Shown here piece by piece: positions 1-5,046 of a DNA stretch of 5,046 bases (its first letter is position 1; each line of letters opens with the position of its first letter). The stretch comes from Halothece sp. MAG (GTDB taxonomy: Bacteria > Cyanobacteriota > Cyanobacteriia > Cyanobacteriales > Rubidibacteraceae). The stretch is from positions 1 through 5,046 of the forward strand of contig JAHEOB010000145.1 in assembly GCA_018610095.1 (NCBI GenBank), written 5' to 3'. The position numbers were made by a program, and so were the translations under genes. The notes beneath the pieces were generated by a model that had not been told where the DNA came from, did no database searches, and saw nothing but the letters and a program-made list of their open reading frames with translations.

Positions 1-134
1 ATTCTGCTGCTGCTACGATGAGACATTCAAGAGAAACACAAAAGCAATATTATGATCTACAAGATCGTCAGGAGAAAATGGAAACAATCTTATCTTATAC
101 GAAAAACACAGTCCAAAATCATCTAAATCCATAA
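1..134 (+). CDS. Probable tyrosine recombinase/integrase, C-terminal end (5' partial)
   Basis: This is an open frame from the window edge (first whole codon at 3) to TAA at 132-134, giving 43 visible residues. The segment MRHSRETQKQYYD resembles the end of the catalytic domain of tyrosine recombinases: a His in a G/R-H-S context, then T-Q and a Tyr pair about eight residues later, where the nucleophilic tyrosine normally sits. A charged tail (LQDRQEKMETILSY...) follows, as in many phage and plasmid integrases. Such enzymes cut and rejoin DNA through a 3'-phosphotyrosine, for plasmid dimer resolution or integration. The Arg residues and the rest of the active site lie outside the window, so the family call rests on one short motif. 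Next to a rep gene, a resolvase or integrase role is plausible. It is followed by non-coding DNA with iteron-like repeats. Confidence 0.5.
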   Translation, partial: SAAATMRHSRETQKQYYDLQDRQEKMETILSYTKNTVQNHLNP

Positions 135-155
135 CTTACCAATGAGGATTCTGCC

Positions 156-209
156 AAACAAAACAGATAACTCAAACAAAACAGATAACTCAAACAAAAC
201 AGACAACTT
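156..209 (+). repeat. Three tandem 18-bp direct repeats (iteron-like)
   Basis: The unit AAACAAAACAGATAACTC occurs at 156-173 and is repeated exactly at 174-191. A third copy at 192-209 has two mismatches (GACAACTT at its end). Directly abutting 18-bp repeats upstream of a plasmid initiator gene and next to an AT-rich stretch are typical of Rep-binding iterons. The role is inferred from position and geometry. The alternative is a simple A/C-rich tandem duplication without function. Confidence 0.6.
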
Positions 210-251
210 AATTGATTAAGGATTTAATTAAGTTAGATCATCTTAATTAAG
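208..251. other. AT-rich palindrome cluster, possible DNA-unwinding element
   Basis: TTAATTAAG occurs at 224-232 and 243-251, each containing the 8-bp palindrome TTAATTAA. A related TTAATTGATTAAG is at 208-220. The stretch is almost entirely A/T and directly follows the 18-bp repeats. In iteron plasmids the strand-opening region lies beside the iterons, so this is a reasonable candidate for it. That role is inferred from arrangement alone. Confidence 0.35.
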
Positions 252-273
252 TCAAATGTTTAAAATAATCTAA

Positions 274-346
274 AAATGAAAGGCAGATACAATAACGATT
301 TTAGTGATCGCCTTTCATTTATACTAACACTTTTTTCTTTCCTTTT
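274..346. terminator. Terminator-like hairpin with T-rich tract
   Basis: AAATGAAAGGC at 274-284 is perfectly complementary to GCCTTTCATTT at 310-320. Three further pairs (286-288 with 307-309) form after a one-base bulge, leaving an 18-base loop. On the + strand a T-rich stretch starts at 331, ten bases after the stem, which is loose for an intrinsic terminator. On the - strand the stem runs straight into TTTTTAGATTATTTT, a better fit. It may end leftward transcripts, rightward transcripts from the recombinase gene, or both. Confidence 0.4.
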
Positions 347-568
347 TATTGTATTAATGTCTAATTTTGTTATGCGTTTACTCTAGATGATCTTTTTTTT
401 GATCAAAATGTAGATGATTTGTTGTTCAGAATGGTTAGATAATCATCTTTGATGTAGCGATGAAGTTTAAAAACAATTTTAAATTAAAAAAAGGATCATT
501 TCTTGCAATGGTTAATGATAAGGTGGCTACCACACAGTACGATTAGAAAAGTTTTCGAGTCCTGAAAA
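347..568 (+). other. AT-rich intergenic stretch without a recognised gene
   Basis: I see no convincing gene here. TAGATGAT is repeated at 384-391 and 411-418. AGATGATT (412-419) pairs with AATCATCT (441-448), and TGATC/GATCA flanks a T8 run at 388-405. A 12-codon open frame (508-546, MVNDKVATTQYD) has an AAGGA about 12 bases upstream, too far for a good ribosome-binding site. No clear sense promoter with matched -35 and -10 boxes is visible, although the rep promoter probably lies in this stretch or just after it. Confidence 0.3.
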
Positions 569-636
569 TAGCAAGTGGGGGATAAATCGTCCTTCACTTG
601 TGGATTGTAGGCGATATTGCATTCCCCCCTTGGCTA
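569..636 (+). promoter_or_regulatory. Two mutually exclusive RNA hairpins in the rep leader
   Basis: Hairpin A: 572-582 (CAAGTGGGGGA) pairs with 590-600 (TCCTTCACTTG) as 11 pairs, two of them G-U, with a seven-base loop. Hairpin B uses the same left arm: 569-575 and 577-582 pair with 623-631 and 633-636 through TAGC/GCTA, AAG/CTT and GGGGGA/TCCCCC, 13 pairs with two single-base bulges. Because both use 572-582 they cannot form together. This is the layout of a conformational switch in a 5' leader. No ligand or protein is indicated by the sequence. Confidence 0.4.
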
Positions 637-676
637 AAAAAATAGAGCTTAATTTGTAAAGTAGCTCAATCTGTAG

Positions 677-878
677 TAAAAATGAACTGAGGTTTCTAGC
701 TAATAGTCAAAAAGAGCTAGAACCTCTCAATAATGAAGTCCAAAAATGAAAAAGGAGGCCCAAAAATGGACAACACACTAAATTGTACTAACAAGAATGA
801 AGAAGGAGGTCCCAAAATGGACAACCATCTATTAGATTCTACAAACAAAAAAGGAGGTCCGAAGATGGACAACCATCC
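677..878 (-). ncRNA. Candidate antisense RNA to the rep translation-initiation region
   Basis: A promoter-like pair on the - strand (boxes at 907-912 and 884-889) would start a transcript near 877. Reading leftward it would be complementary to all three Shine-Dalgarno/ATG units and could end at the 689-726 hairpin followed by TTCATTTTT, giving about 200 nt. Plasmid copy number is commonly limited by antisense RNA to the rep leader, and pSYSA, whose Rep looks related, is known to use a strongly transcribed antisense RNA at its rep gene. No transcript is demonstrated here. Both ends are predicted by eye. Confidence 0.35.
689..726. promoter_or_regulatory. 12-bp hairpin just upstream of rep (leader structure / antisense terminator)
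   Basis: GAGGTTTCTAGCT (689-701) pairs with AGCTAGAACCTC (715-726): 12 pairs with a single bulged T and a 13-base loop. It ends six bases before the ATG at 733, which makes that ATG a poor start. On the - strand the stem is followed by AGTTCATTTTTACTAC, a weak U-tract, so it could terminate an antisense RNA arriving from the rep 5' end. ACCTC at 722-726 is also complementary to the GAGGT of the Shine-Dalgarno sequences in the second and third downstream repeat units. Confidence 0.5.
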
Positions 879-897
879 ATTAGATTCTACCAACAAA
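751..897 (+). repeat. Three tandem units, each with a Shine-Dalgarno and in-frame ATG
   Basis: Units are 751-801 (51 bp), 802-849 and 850-897 (48 bp each). Each has AAGGAGG (752-758, 803-809, 851-857), a seven-base spacer and ATGGACAAC with ATG at 766, 817 and 865. All ATGs are in the rep frame, so translation from the first gives the repeated peptide GGPKMDN. Degenerate flanking copies are visible: CCAAAAATG at 741-748 (out of frame) and TGTCCAAAATTTGATCAA from 907. Each unit is a near-ideal ribosome-binding site, so several initiation points, and nested N-termini, are possible. Confidence 0.75.
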
Positions 898-3699
898 ACA
901 AATACTTGTCCAAAATTTGATCAAGATTGCAAATCTCCCGTAATCTCAATCAAGCCTGACCATATTACTCAAAAGCATTGGGAAGAGGCGACCGAAACTA
1001 GAGGATTAGACCCGCAATGGATCAGCGCAAATTGTGAATCCATTGATGTTAAACAAGCCTCGGAATTTCTCCACCAGCAAGCCAAATCAGATGGCTTACT
1101 AATCGGTGGAGCGCGATCGCCGCAGCAACAATTCAAACCGGATCAACCTTGGAGTGATAAGCAGGGTAAGAAAGCTCCCAAATATCGCACTCCAGTGAAT
1201 GATGATTATGACGCTATTCTCCCGACTGACCCTAATGATCCCAATTATTGGCGAGATATCGAGACCTTAAAGGAACGCGCTTATCAAATAGATGGCATTC
1301 CTTATTTGATTGTGACTGAAGGCGGTTTTAAGGCAATTTCCGGTTGCAGTAATAGCTTATCCACCATTGGTTTATGTGGCGTTGAAATGGGCTTAACTTC
1401 CAGCAAAAAAGACCCTGAGGGGAAACGGTATCTGATTCCTAGCCTAAAGCGATTCGCCGAAGAAGGATTTGGTTTTTTAATGGCTTTTGACGCTGATTGT
1501 GCTCGGAAAAAAGAGGTGATCAACGCCGAAATTAAATTAGCTCACCGCTTAGAACAAGTTAGCGGCATTCCAGTGTACTCTATGACTGGAACTTGGAATG
1601 AGGAAGCTGGAAAAGGCATGGACGATTACATCCAAAATCATGGCATTGAAGCGTTTCGGCAGCGATTGATTGAAGCTGAGTTAGTCCGTGAAAAATATCG
1701 TAGGAATGACAGCGACAATCATAAACAGAATAAGCCGCCCCGCTCTGGTGAGATTGGCAAGGAACTTGCGGAAAAATATCGCGATCGCTGGGTCTATTGT
1801 TCGGAGCTTAATTCCTGGCTGGTTTATGGATTAAAGAAAGAAGGTGTTTGGGAATTAGTCTCAGATGACTATATTAGTCACGCCATTTTAATTGAATTAG
1901 AGAGCAAAGAGCTCGACATCTACCGCACCAATAGCTACATCAATAACATTATCGGTTATCTCAAAGACAAGTTATTTGTCAGAAGTTGGGATGAACAGAG
2001 CGATCGCTTTTTACCCTTCCGAAATGGGGTTTATGAGCTCGCTACTGGAACCCTCCATGAACATTCTCCTGGGTTCCGGTTAACGTGGCGACTGGAGCGT
2101 GATTACGACCCCACAGCGGCTGATTTAGAAGCCACCCTAACCTTCTTAAATCAGCTTGCTGGTGGCAATCCACGAAATTATCAAATTCTGGTTTATTTCA
2201 TGGCGGCGGTATTGCGAGGACGCTATGATTTGCAGAAATTCCTTTATCTCATTGGCACAGGTGGCACTGGTAAAAGCACGTTTATGCAGTTGCTGACCAT
2301 GCTGGTGGGAGAAATCAACACAGCTACTTCTTCTCTTGAGGAACTGGAAGACAAGCACAATATTATTGATTTATTCGGAAAAAGGCTTCTAACCCTTCCC
2401 GACCAAGCACCTATCAGCACTCGCAAAAACGGCAATTTCAAACGGTTAACCGGTGGCGACTATTTATCAGGCAGACGGTTATTTAAAGACACAGCCTCAT
2501 TCCAATTCAAAGGATTAGCCTTAATTACGTCCAATCCACCCTTTATCTTTCCTGCTAGTACGGCTAACTGGCTAAACCGGCGAATGTTGATGGTGGAATG
2601 CAATCACATTATTCCCAAGCGCGATCGCGATTCTCGCTTATTGGAAAAAATGGAAGCTGAATTACCGGCACTGACGAATTATTTATTAGCTCTCCCTGAA
2701 CAAGAGATCGAGCAGGTTTTAACTGGTGTGGATGAGCCAGAACTAACCCCCTTAGCTTGGGAGTATCAATGCCAAAGCGATGGTTTGGCAGCGTGGATTA
2801 ACGATGAACTGATTGAAGACCCAGACGCGATCACAATCATTGGCAGCGACAGTAGCAAGTGGAAACGTGAAGAATATGACCCCGAAGTTTCCAGCCTCTA
2901 CGCTTCCTACTGCCATTACTGTCGAGAAACTGGACGACAACCAAAAACCTCTCAAAACTTCTCCTCAGACTTAATTGAGGTGACTTACCGTTTATTGGGA
3001 TGGAATGTCGAGAAAAAATTGAAACGATATGCCGGTAAGCCTCAAAAAGTGATGTGCGGCGTTCGATTGCGGACTGATTGCGATCGCGACCTTCCAACAG
3101 TTGAGGAGAACTTAAAAGAGACCGTAACTACCGTAACTACCTGTAACCACCACCGTAACCACCATGGTGATTCTCAAAACTCCGATGAAAAGGGAAATGT
3201 AACTACCGTAAACACCGTAACCACCCAAAATCAAAAAGTTGAAAAAACTAACTTCAATACTTCTACTTCTCAATCATCCCTAGAAAAAAGTGAAGAGGTA
3301 GAAGTGGAAAATTTAAAAGATTCCAATCAGGCGGTTACGGCGGTTACACCCTCTAATTCAAGCTCTAAAACTCCCACCAAAGGGGAGTCAGAAGTTACTT
3401 CGACAGGTGGTTACACCCCCTCCTCTAAGGCGGTTACGGGTGGTTACACCGATAACGTTGACTTCTCTACCTTCCCAAGCCGTGACAGTGATGACCATCG
3501 CCATAAGGAAAAGCGTGCCACTAAATGTAAACAACAGATGTTGGCTTGTCAGACCAAGGAAGCGTTAGAAGCTTTCAAAGCTGAGAGTGGCTTTTCCCAA
3601 GATGAAATTAAGTGGGTTTGCCATCATTTATTGACGGCTGATGAAAAACATCAACTAACTAGCATTAGTAAGCTCACCCAAAAGAGCTTGTTTGATTGA
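766..3699 (+). CDS. Plasmid replication initiator: DUF3854/Toprim-like plus SF3 helicase
   Basis: A 977-residue protein likely opening and unwinding the plasmid origin and supporting priming. After an N-terminal repeat (to about 45) comes a DUF3854/Toprim-like domain (about 55-320) with TEGGFKA (Glu185, Lys189), FDAD (Asp242, Asp244) and GKGMDDYI (Asp286). A D5_N/phage-primase-like part follows (about 330-450, FRNGVYEL at Asn420), then an SF3 ATPase: Walker A GTGGTGKS (497-504), LLTLPDQ (Asp546), FKRLTGGD (558-565), TSNPP (sensor Asn590) and Arg605-Arg606 as candidate arginine fingers. About 680-785 resembles a winged helix, about 787-894 is low complexity carrying the DNA motif clusters, and a charged helical tail ends it. 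ATG 766 is chosen because AAGGAGG lies seven bases upstream. ATG 733 would give 988 residues but follows a hairpin and lacks a ribosome site; 817 and 865 are also well placed. It resembles Slr7037 of pSYSA in layout and size. A phage or satellite primase-helicase is the alternative. Confidence 0.85.
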   Translation: MDNTLNCTNKNEEGGPKMDNHLLDSTNKKGGPKMDNHPLDSTNKTNTCPKFDQDCKSPVISIKPDHITQKHWEEATETRGLDPQWISANCESIDVKQASEFLHQQAKSDGLLIGGARSPQQQFKPDQPWSDKQGKKAPKYRTPVNDDYDAILPTDPNDPNYWRDIETLKERAYQIDGIPYLIVTEGGFKAISGCSNSLSTIGLCGVEMGLTSSKKDPEGKRYLIPSLKRFAEEGFGFLMAFDADCARKKEVINAEIKLAHRLEQVSGIPVYSMTGTWNEEAGKGMDDYIQNHGIEAFRQRLIEAELVREKYRRNDSDNHKQNKPPRSGEIGKELAEKYRDRWVYCSELNSWLVYGLKKEGVWELVSDDYISHAILIELESKELDIYRTNSYINNIIGYLKDKLFVRSWDEQSDRFLPFRNGVYELATGTLHEHSPGFRLTWRLERDYDPTAADLEATLTFLNQLAGGNPRNYQILVYFMAAVLRGRYDLQKFLYLIGTGGTGKSTFMQLLTMLVGEINTATSSLEELEDKHNIIDLFGKRLLTLPDQAPISTRKNGNFKRLTGGDYLSGRRLFKDTASFQFKGLALITSNPPFIFPASTANWLNRRMLMVECNHIIPKRDRDSRLLEKMEAELPALTNYLLALPEQEIEQVLTGVDEPELTPLAWEYQCQSDGLAAWINDELIEDPDAITIIGSDSSKWKREEYDPEVSSLYASYCHYCRETGRQPKTSQNFSSDLIEVTYRLLGWNVEKKLKRYAGKPQKVMCGVRLRTDCDRDLPTVEENLKETVTTVTTCNHHRNHHGDSQNSDEKGNVTTVNTVTTQNQKVEKTNFNTSTSQSSLEKSEEVEVENLKDSNQAVTAVTPSNSSSKTPTKGESEVTSTGGYTPSSKAVTGGYTDNVDFSTFPSRDSDDHRHKEKRATKCKQQMLACQTKEALEAFKAESGFSQDEIKWVCHHLLTADEKHQLTSISKLTQKSLFD
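884..912 (-). promoter_or_regulatory. Candidate sigma70-type antisense promoter inside rep 5' end
   Basis: Read on the - strand, TGGACA (complement of 907-912) and TAGAAT (complement of 884-889) each match the consensus box at five of six positions and are separated by exactly 17 bp. Start of transcription would be near 877, directed across the rep initiation repeats. It is the best-formed promoter I see in the window. The -10 sequence recurs at 836-841 in the preceding repeat unit, but without a matching -35. Confidence 0.4.
3124..3225 (+). repeat. Seven direct copies of GTAACYACC inside rep
   Basis: Copies start at 3124, 3133, 3143, 3155, 3199, 3208 (GTAAACACC) and 3217. The motif is GTAACTACC or GTAACCACC. 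Those at 3124, 3133, 3199, 3208 and 3217 are read as Val-Thr/Asn-Thr, while 3143 and 3155 lie in another frame and are read as part of CNHHRNHH. Conservation of the DNA word across two reading frames suggests selection or spread at DNA level, as for initiator binding sites. Confidence 0.65.
3226..3329. other. Candidate in-gene replication origin core (A-rich, imperfect dyad)
   Basis: This 104-bp stretch separates the forward and inverted motif clusters. It is A/T-rich with strand asymmetry: pyrimidine-rich ACTTCTACTTCT at 3259-3270 is matched with one mismatch by AGAGGTAGAAGT at 3294-3305 as an inverted repeat. Iterons beside an easily melted segment inside the initiator gene resemble the lambda O-gene origin. 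The encoded peptide is a Ser/Thr/Glu-rich linker of no recognisable fold. Origin function is inference. Confidence 0.35.
3330..3447 (-). repeat. Five inverted copies of the same 9-bp motif inside rep
   Basis: GGYGGTTAC, the reverse complement of the upstream motif GTAACCRCC, starts at 3330, 3339, 3406, 3429 and 3439. It is again used in two frames: Ala-Val-Thr at 3330, 3339 and 3429, and Gly-Gly-Tyr at 3406 and 3439. Three copies (3339, 3406, 3439) are followed by ACC. Together with the forward cluster this makes a large dyad centred near 3280. Confidence 0.65.
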
Positions 3700-4079
3700 T
3701 GGAGGTGATAAGGCTAGTCATAACAAAAAGAATTGGGGAAAAAAACCAATCCAAAATGAAAAAAATAGAATTAGAAACGGCTTTAAGAGTGCTAGATCAT
3801 TTTTTATGCAGCCGGATGATAAGTTAACGGTAAAGGCGTTTTCCACCTTTCCAAATCCAAATGGAACAGTTTCAACTTCGACTATTCTCATCTACCTGAG
3901 CAGCAAGGAACATCCCTAGAAAATGGAAAGTTCGAAAAGTGGTTTAACCAAGCGTTGATCGAGCAAGTTTTTTTTCAAGCGAGACTCTGTCACCTACTAT
4001 ATTAAGGCGTTAAGAAGCTGAAGAAGAAGTTGCCAAGCTGGTAACCAGTGGTAGAAACCTAAGCAAGTGCAAAATTTTA
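3699..4079 (+). pseudogene. Broken small gene between rep and cas3, unknown function
   Basis: ATG at 3699-3701 overlaps the rep stop (TGATG), suggesting translational coupling; no ribosome site precedes it. The intact part reads MEVIRLVITKRIGEKNQSK and on to MISstop at 3825-3827, 42 residues. Protein-like sequence then continues in the next frame from 3823 (VNGKGVFHLSKSKWNSFNF...KWFNQALIEQVFF, stop 4003-4005), in the third frame from about 3975 (KRDSVTYYIKALRS), and returns to the first from 4014 (EAEEEVAKLVTSGRNLSKCK). Each step is explained by one extra base: near 3819-3822, in the T8 run at 3968-3975, and near 4014-4016. The joined product is about 125 residues, mostly helical and charged, and I do not recognise it. 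GGAGGTGAT at 3701-3709 has no well-spaced start codon. A separate TTG frame (3692-3919) looks spurious. Real decay or assembly indels would both fit. Confidence 0.5.
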
Positions 4080-5046
4080 ATGGATGACCAATTTAAAAGC
4101 CTATTTAGCCAGTTATATCAAGGGAAGAGCCCTTTTCCATACCAGGAACGGTTTGCACAAGCCTTGATCAGTCAATCACCACCTAATTGTGTGGCAGTTT
4201 CAACTGGAGCAGGAAAAGAAGCAGCTATCATTGCTGGGTTTCTCTATCAACTCCAAACCATTGGTCGCTGGCGTCGCTTGGTTTATACGCTTCCTACGCG
4301 ATCGCTGGTTGCCCAAGTGGAAGATAATACTCGTAATGCAATTAAAGAAGCCCAGTTAGGGACAAATGTTTATAGTTTAATGGGAGGGGCGGTTGAGCGT
4401 GATTGGACTAATACTCCAGAACGTTCGGCAATTCTGATTGGAACACAAGATCAATTGCTGAGCCGCGCCCTTAACCGAGGATATTCCCAGAGTCCCTATC
4501 AATGGCTAATCGATTTTGGTTTTTTGTCCAATGATTGCTTATGGGCGTTTGATGAAGTTCAACTAATGCAAGCGGGACTGCGGACCAGCATTCAATTGCA
4601 AGGATTACGTGACCGTTTTGGAAGTTTTCACCCTACTCATAGCATTTGGCTGTCAGCTACGTTAGATGAATCAAGTTTACAAAGTATTGATTATCAGCAA
4701 CCCCTAGAACCCATTGCTTTAACTCAAGAAGATTATGACAACCCAATTCTTAAGCCACGACTAACTGCCAAAAAGGAATTAGAGAAATGGAATGGGGGGA
4801 ATCAACCGGCTGATATTGCCAAATTAGCCCAACAACAACATCAACCTGGGACAAAAACGTTAATTGTGGTTAATCAAGTTCCCCGAGCCCAGGAAATCAG
4901 TCGTCGCCTAACCAAGATGGGACTCCCTGTTCGGTTGGTACACAGCCGATTTCGACCTAAAGAACGCCCTTCTTTGGACGAATTAAAAGAGTTTGAAGGG
5001 ATTATTGTGGCCACTCAAGCGATTGAAGCCGGGGTGGATCTATCAG
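4080..5046 (+). CDS. cas3: CRISPR-associated Cas3-family helicase, 3' partial
   Basis: The frame runs from ATG 4080 past the window end, with 322 residues visible. Cas3 is the ATP-driven helicase, usually with an HD nuclease, that degrades DNA marked by Cascade in type I CRISPR. Motifs in order: Q-like FPYQERF (19-25), Walker A STGAGKE (41-47), YTLPTRSLVAQ (69-79), GTQDQLLSR (121-129), FDEVQLM (157-163, Asp158-Glu159), LSATL (191-195), TLIVVNQ (260-266) and ATQAIEAGVDLS (311-322). No HD domain precedes the helicase, and DEVQLM together with an N-terminal helicase reminds me of type I-G (formerly I-U) Cas3 with a C-terminal HD. The subtype is tentative, since type I-D Cas3' also lacks an N-terminal HD. 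Walker A lacks the usual Thr/Ser after Lys46. ATG 4080 overlaps a TAA (TAATG), but no clear ribosome site precedes it, and the frame is open back to 4014. A non-CRISPR SF2 helicase is the main alternative. Confidence 0.75.
   Translation, partial: MDDQFKSLFSQLYQGKSPFPYQERFAQALISQSPPNCVAVSTGAGKEAAIIAGFLYQLQTIGRWRRLVYTLPTRSLVAQVEDNTRNAIKEAQLGTNVYSLMGGAVERDWTNTPERSAILIGTQDQLLSRALNRGYSQSPYQWLIDFGFLSNDCLWAFDEVQLMQAGLRTSIQLQGLRDRFGSFHPTHSIWLSATLDESSLQSIDYQQPLEPIALTQEDYDNPILKPRLTAKKELEKWNGGNQPADIAKLAQQQHQPGTKTLIVVNQVPRAQEISRRLTKMGLPVRLVHSRFRPKERPSLDELKEFEGIIVATQAIEAGVDLS

Noticed and set aside
156..209. 18-bp tandem repeats considered as a CRISPR array
   Set aside because: The units abut with no spacers between them and are too short for CRISPR repeats. 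No array is present in the window despite the cas3 gene.
508..546. 12-codon frame MVNDKVATTQYD as a small gene
   Set aside because: Very short, with AAGGA about 12 bases upstream, beyond good spacing, and no sign of conservation can be judged from one sequence.
654..682. TTGTAA...TAAAAA as the rep promoter (17-bp spacing)
   Set aside because: The -10 match is poor, and it would start transcription at the base of the 689 hairpin, leaving out the structured leader. Too weak to annotate.
893..908. Sequence resembling the upstream 18-bp repeat (AACAAAACAAATACTT)
   Set aside because: The match is mostly A/C low complexity and falls apart after nine bases, so it is probably chance.
1302..3097. 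Several - strand open frames of 65-86 codons opposite rep
   Set aside because: All lie antisense to the conserved Toprim-like, helicase and winged-helix coding sequence, overlap one another and lack ribosome sites or domain signals.
3692..3919. 75-codon + strand frame starting with TTG, just after rep
   Set aside because: The TTG has no properly spaced ribosome site, the sequence has no recognisable fold, and the coding-like segments in this region lie in the other two frames. Treated as a shadow of the broken gene.
1113..4305. Six GCGATCGC palindromes as a regulatory signal
   Set aside because: These are HIP1 elements, very common in cyanobacterial genomes. Useful as a taxonomic clue but not specific to this locus.

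Overview
The window looks like the replication module of a cyanobacterial plasmid that also carries CRISPR-type genes. Support for a cyanobacterium: six copies of the HIP1 palindrome GCGATCGC (1113, 1781, 2000, 2621, 3080, 4298). All six lie inside the two long coding regions and none in the non-coding stretches. The large protein has the architecture (DUF3854/Toprim-like plus SF3 helicase) that I know from cyanobacterial plasmid initiators such as Slr7037 of Synechocystis pSYSA, itself a defence plasmid. All visible genes are on the + strand.

Region by region. 1-134: C-terminal end of a probable tyrosine recombinase. 135-732: about 600 bases without a convincing gene but dense in structure: three tandem 18-bp iteron-like repeats (156-209), AT-rich palindromes (208-251), an 11-bp terminator-like hairpin (274-320), two mutually exclusive GC-rich hairpins (569-636) and a 12-bp hairpin ending 6 bases before the first possible rep start codon (689-726). 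751-897: three tandem copies of a 48-51 bp unit, each holding a consensus Shine-Dalgarno and an ATG seven bases later, all in the rep frame. A good antisense promoter (884-912, - strand) would drive an RNA across all of them. 766-3699: rep. Its 3' part contains seven copies of a 9-bp motif, an AT-rich centre, then five copies in inverted orientation, a candidate origin inside the gene. 3699-4079: a small gene whose ATG overlaps the rep stop (TGATG) and which now appears broken by three one-base shifts. 4080-5046: start of a Cas3-family helicase that runs off the window, with an odd Walker A motif.

Working model (inference): Rep binds repeats upstream of and/or inside its own gene and unwinds the origin. 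Rep synthesis is limited by a structured leader, an antisense RNA and multiplied ribosome-binding sites. The downstream gene and cas3 sit close behind rep on the same strand, so interference genes could be co-transcribed with the replication gene. The broken small gene and the altered Walker A raise the possibility that the interference part is decaying, or that the assembly has indel errors.
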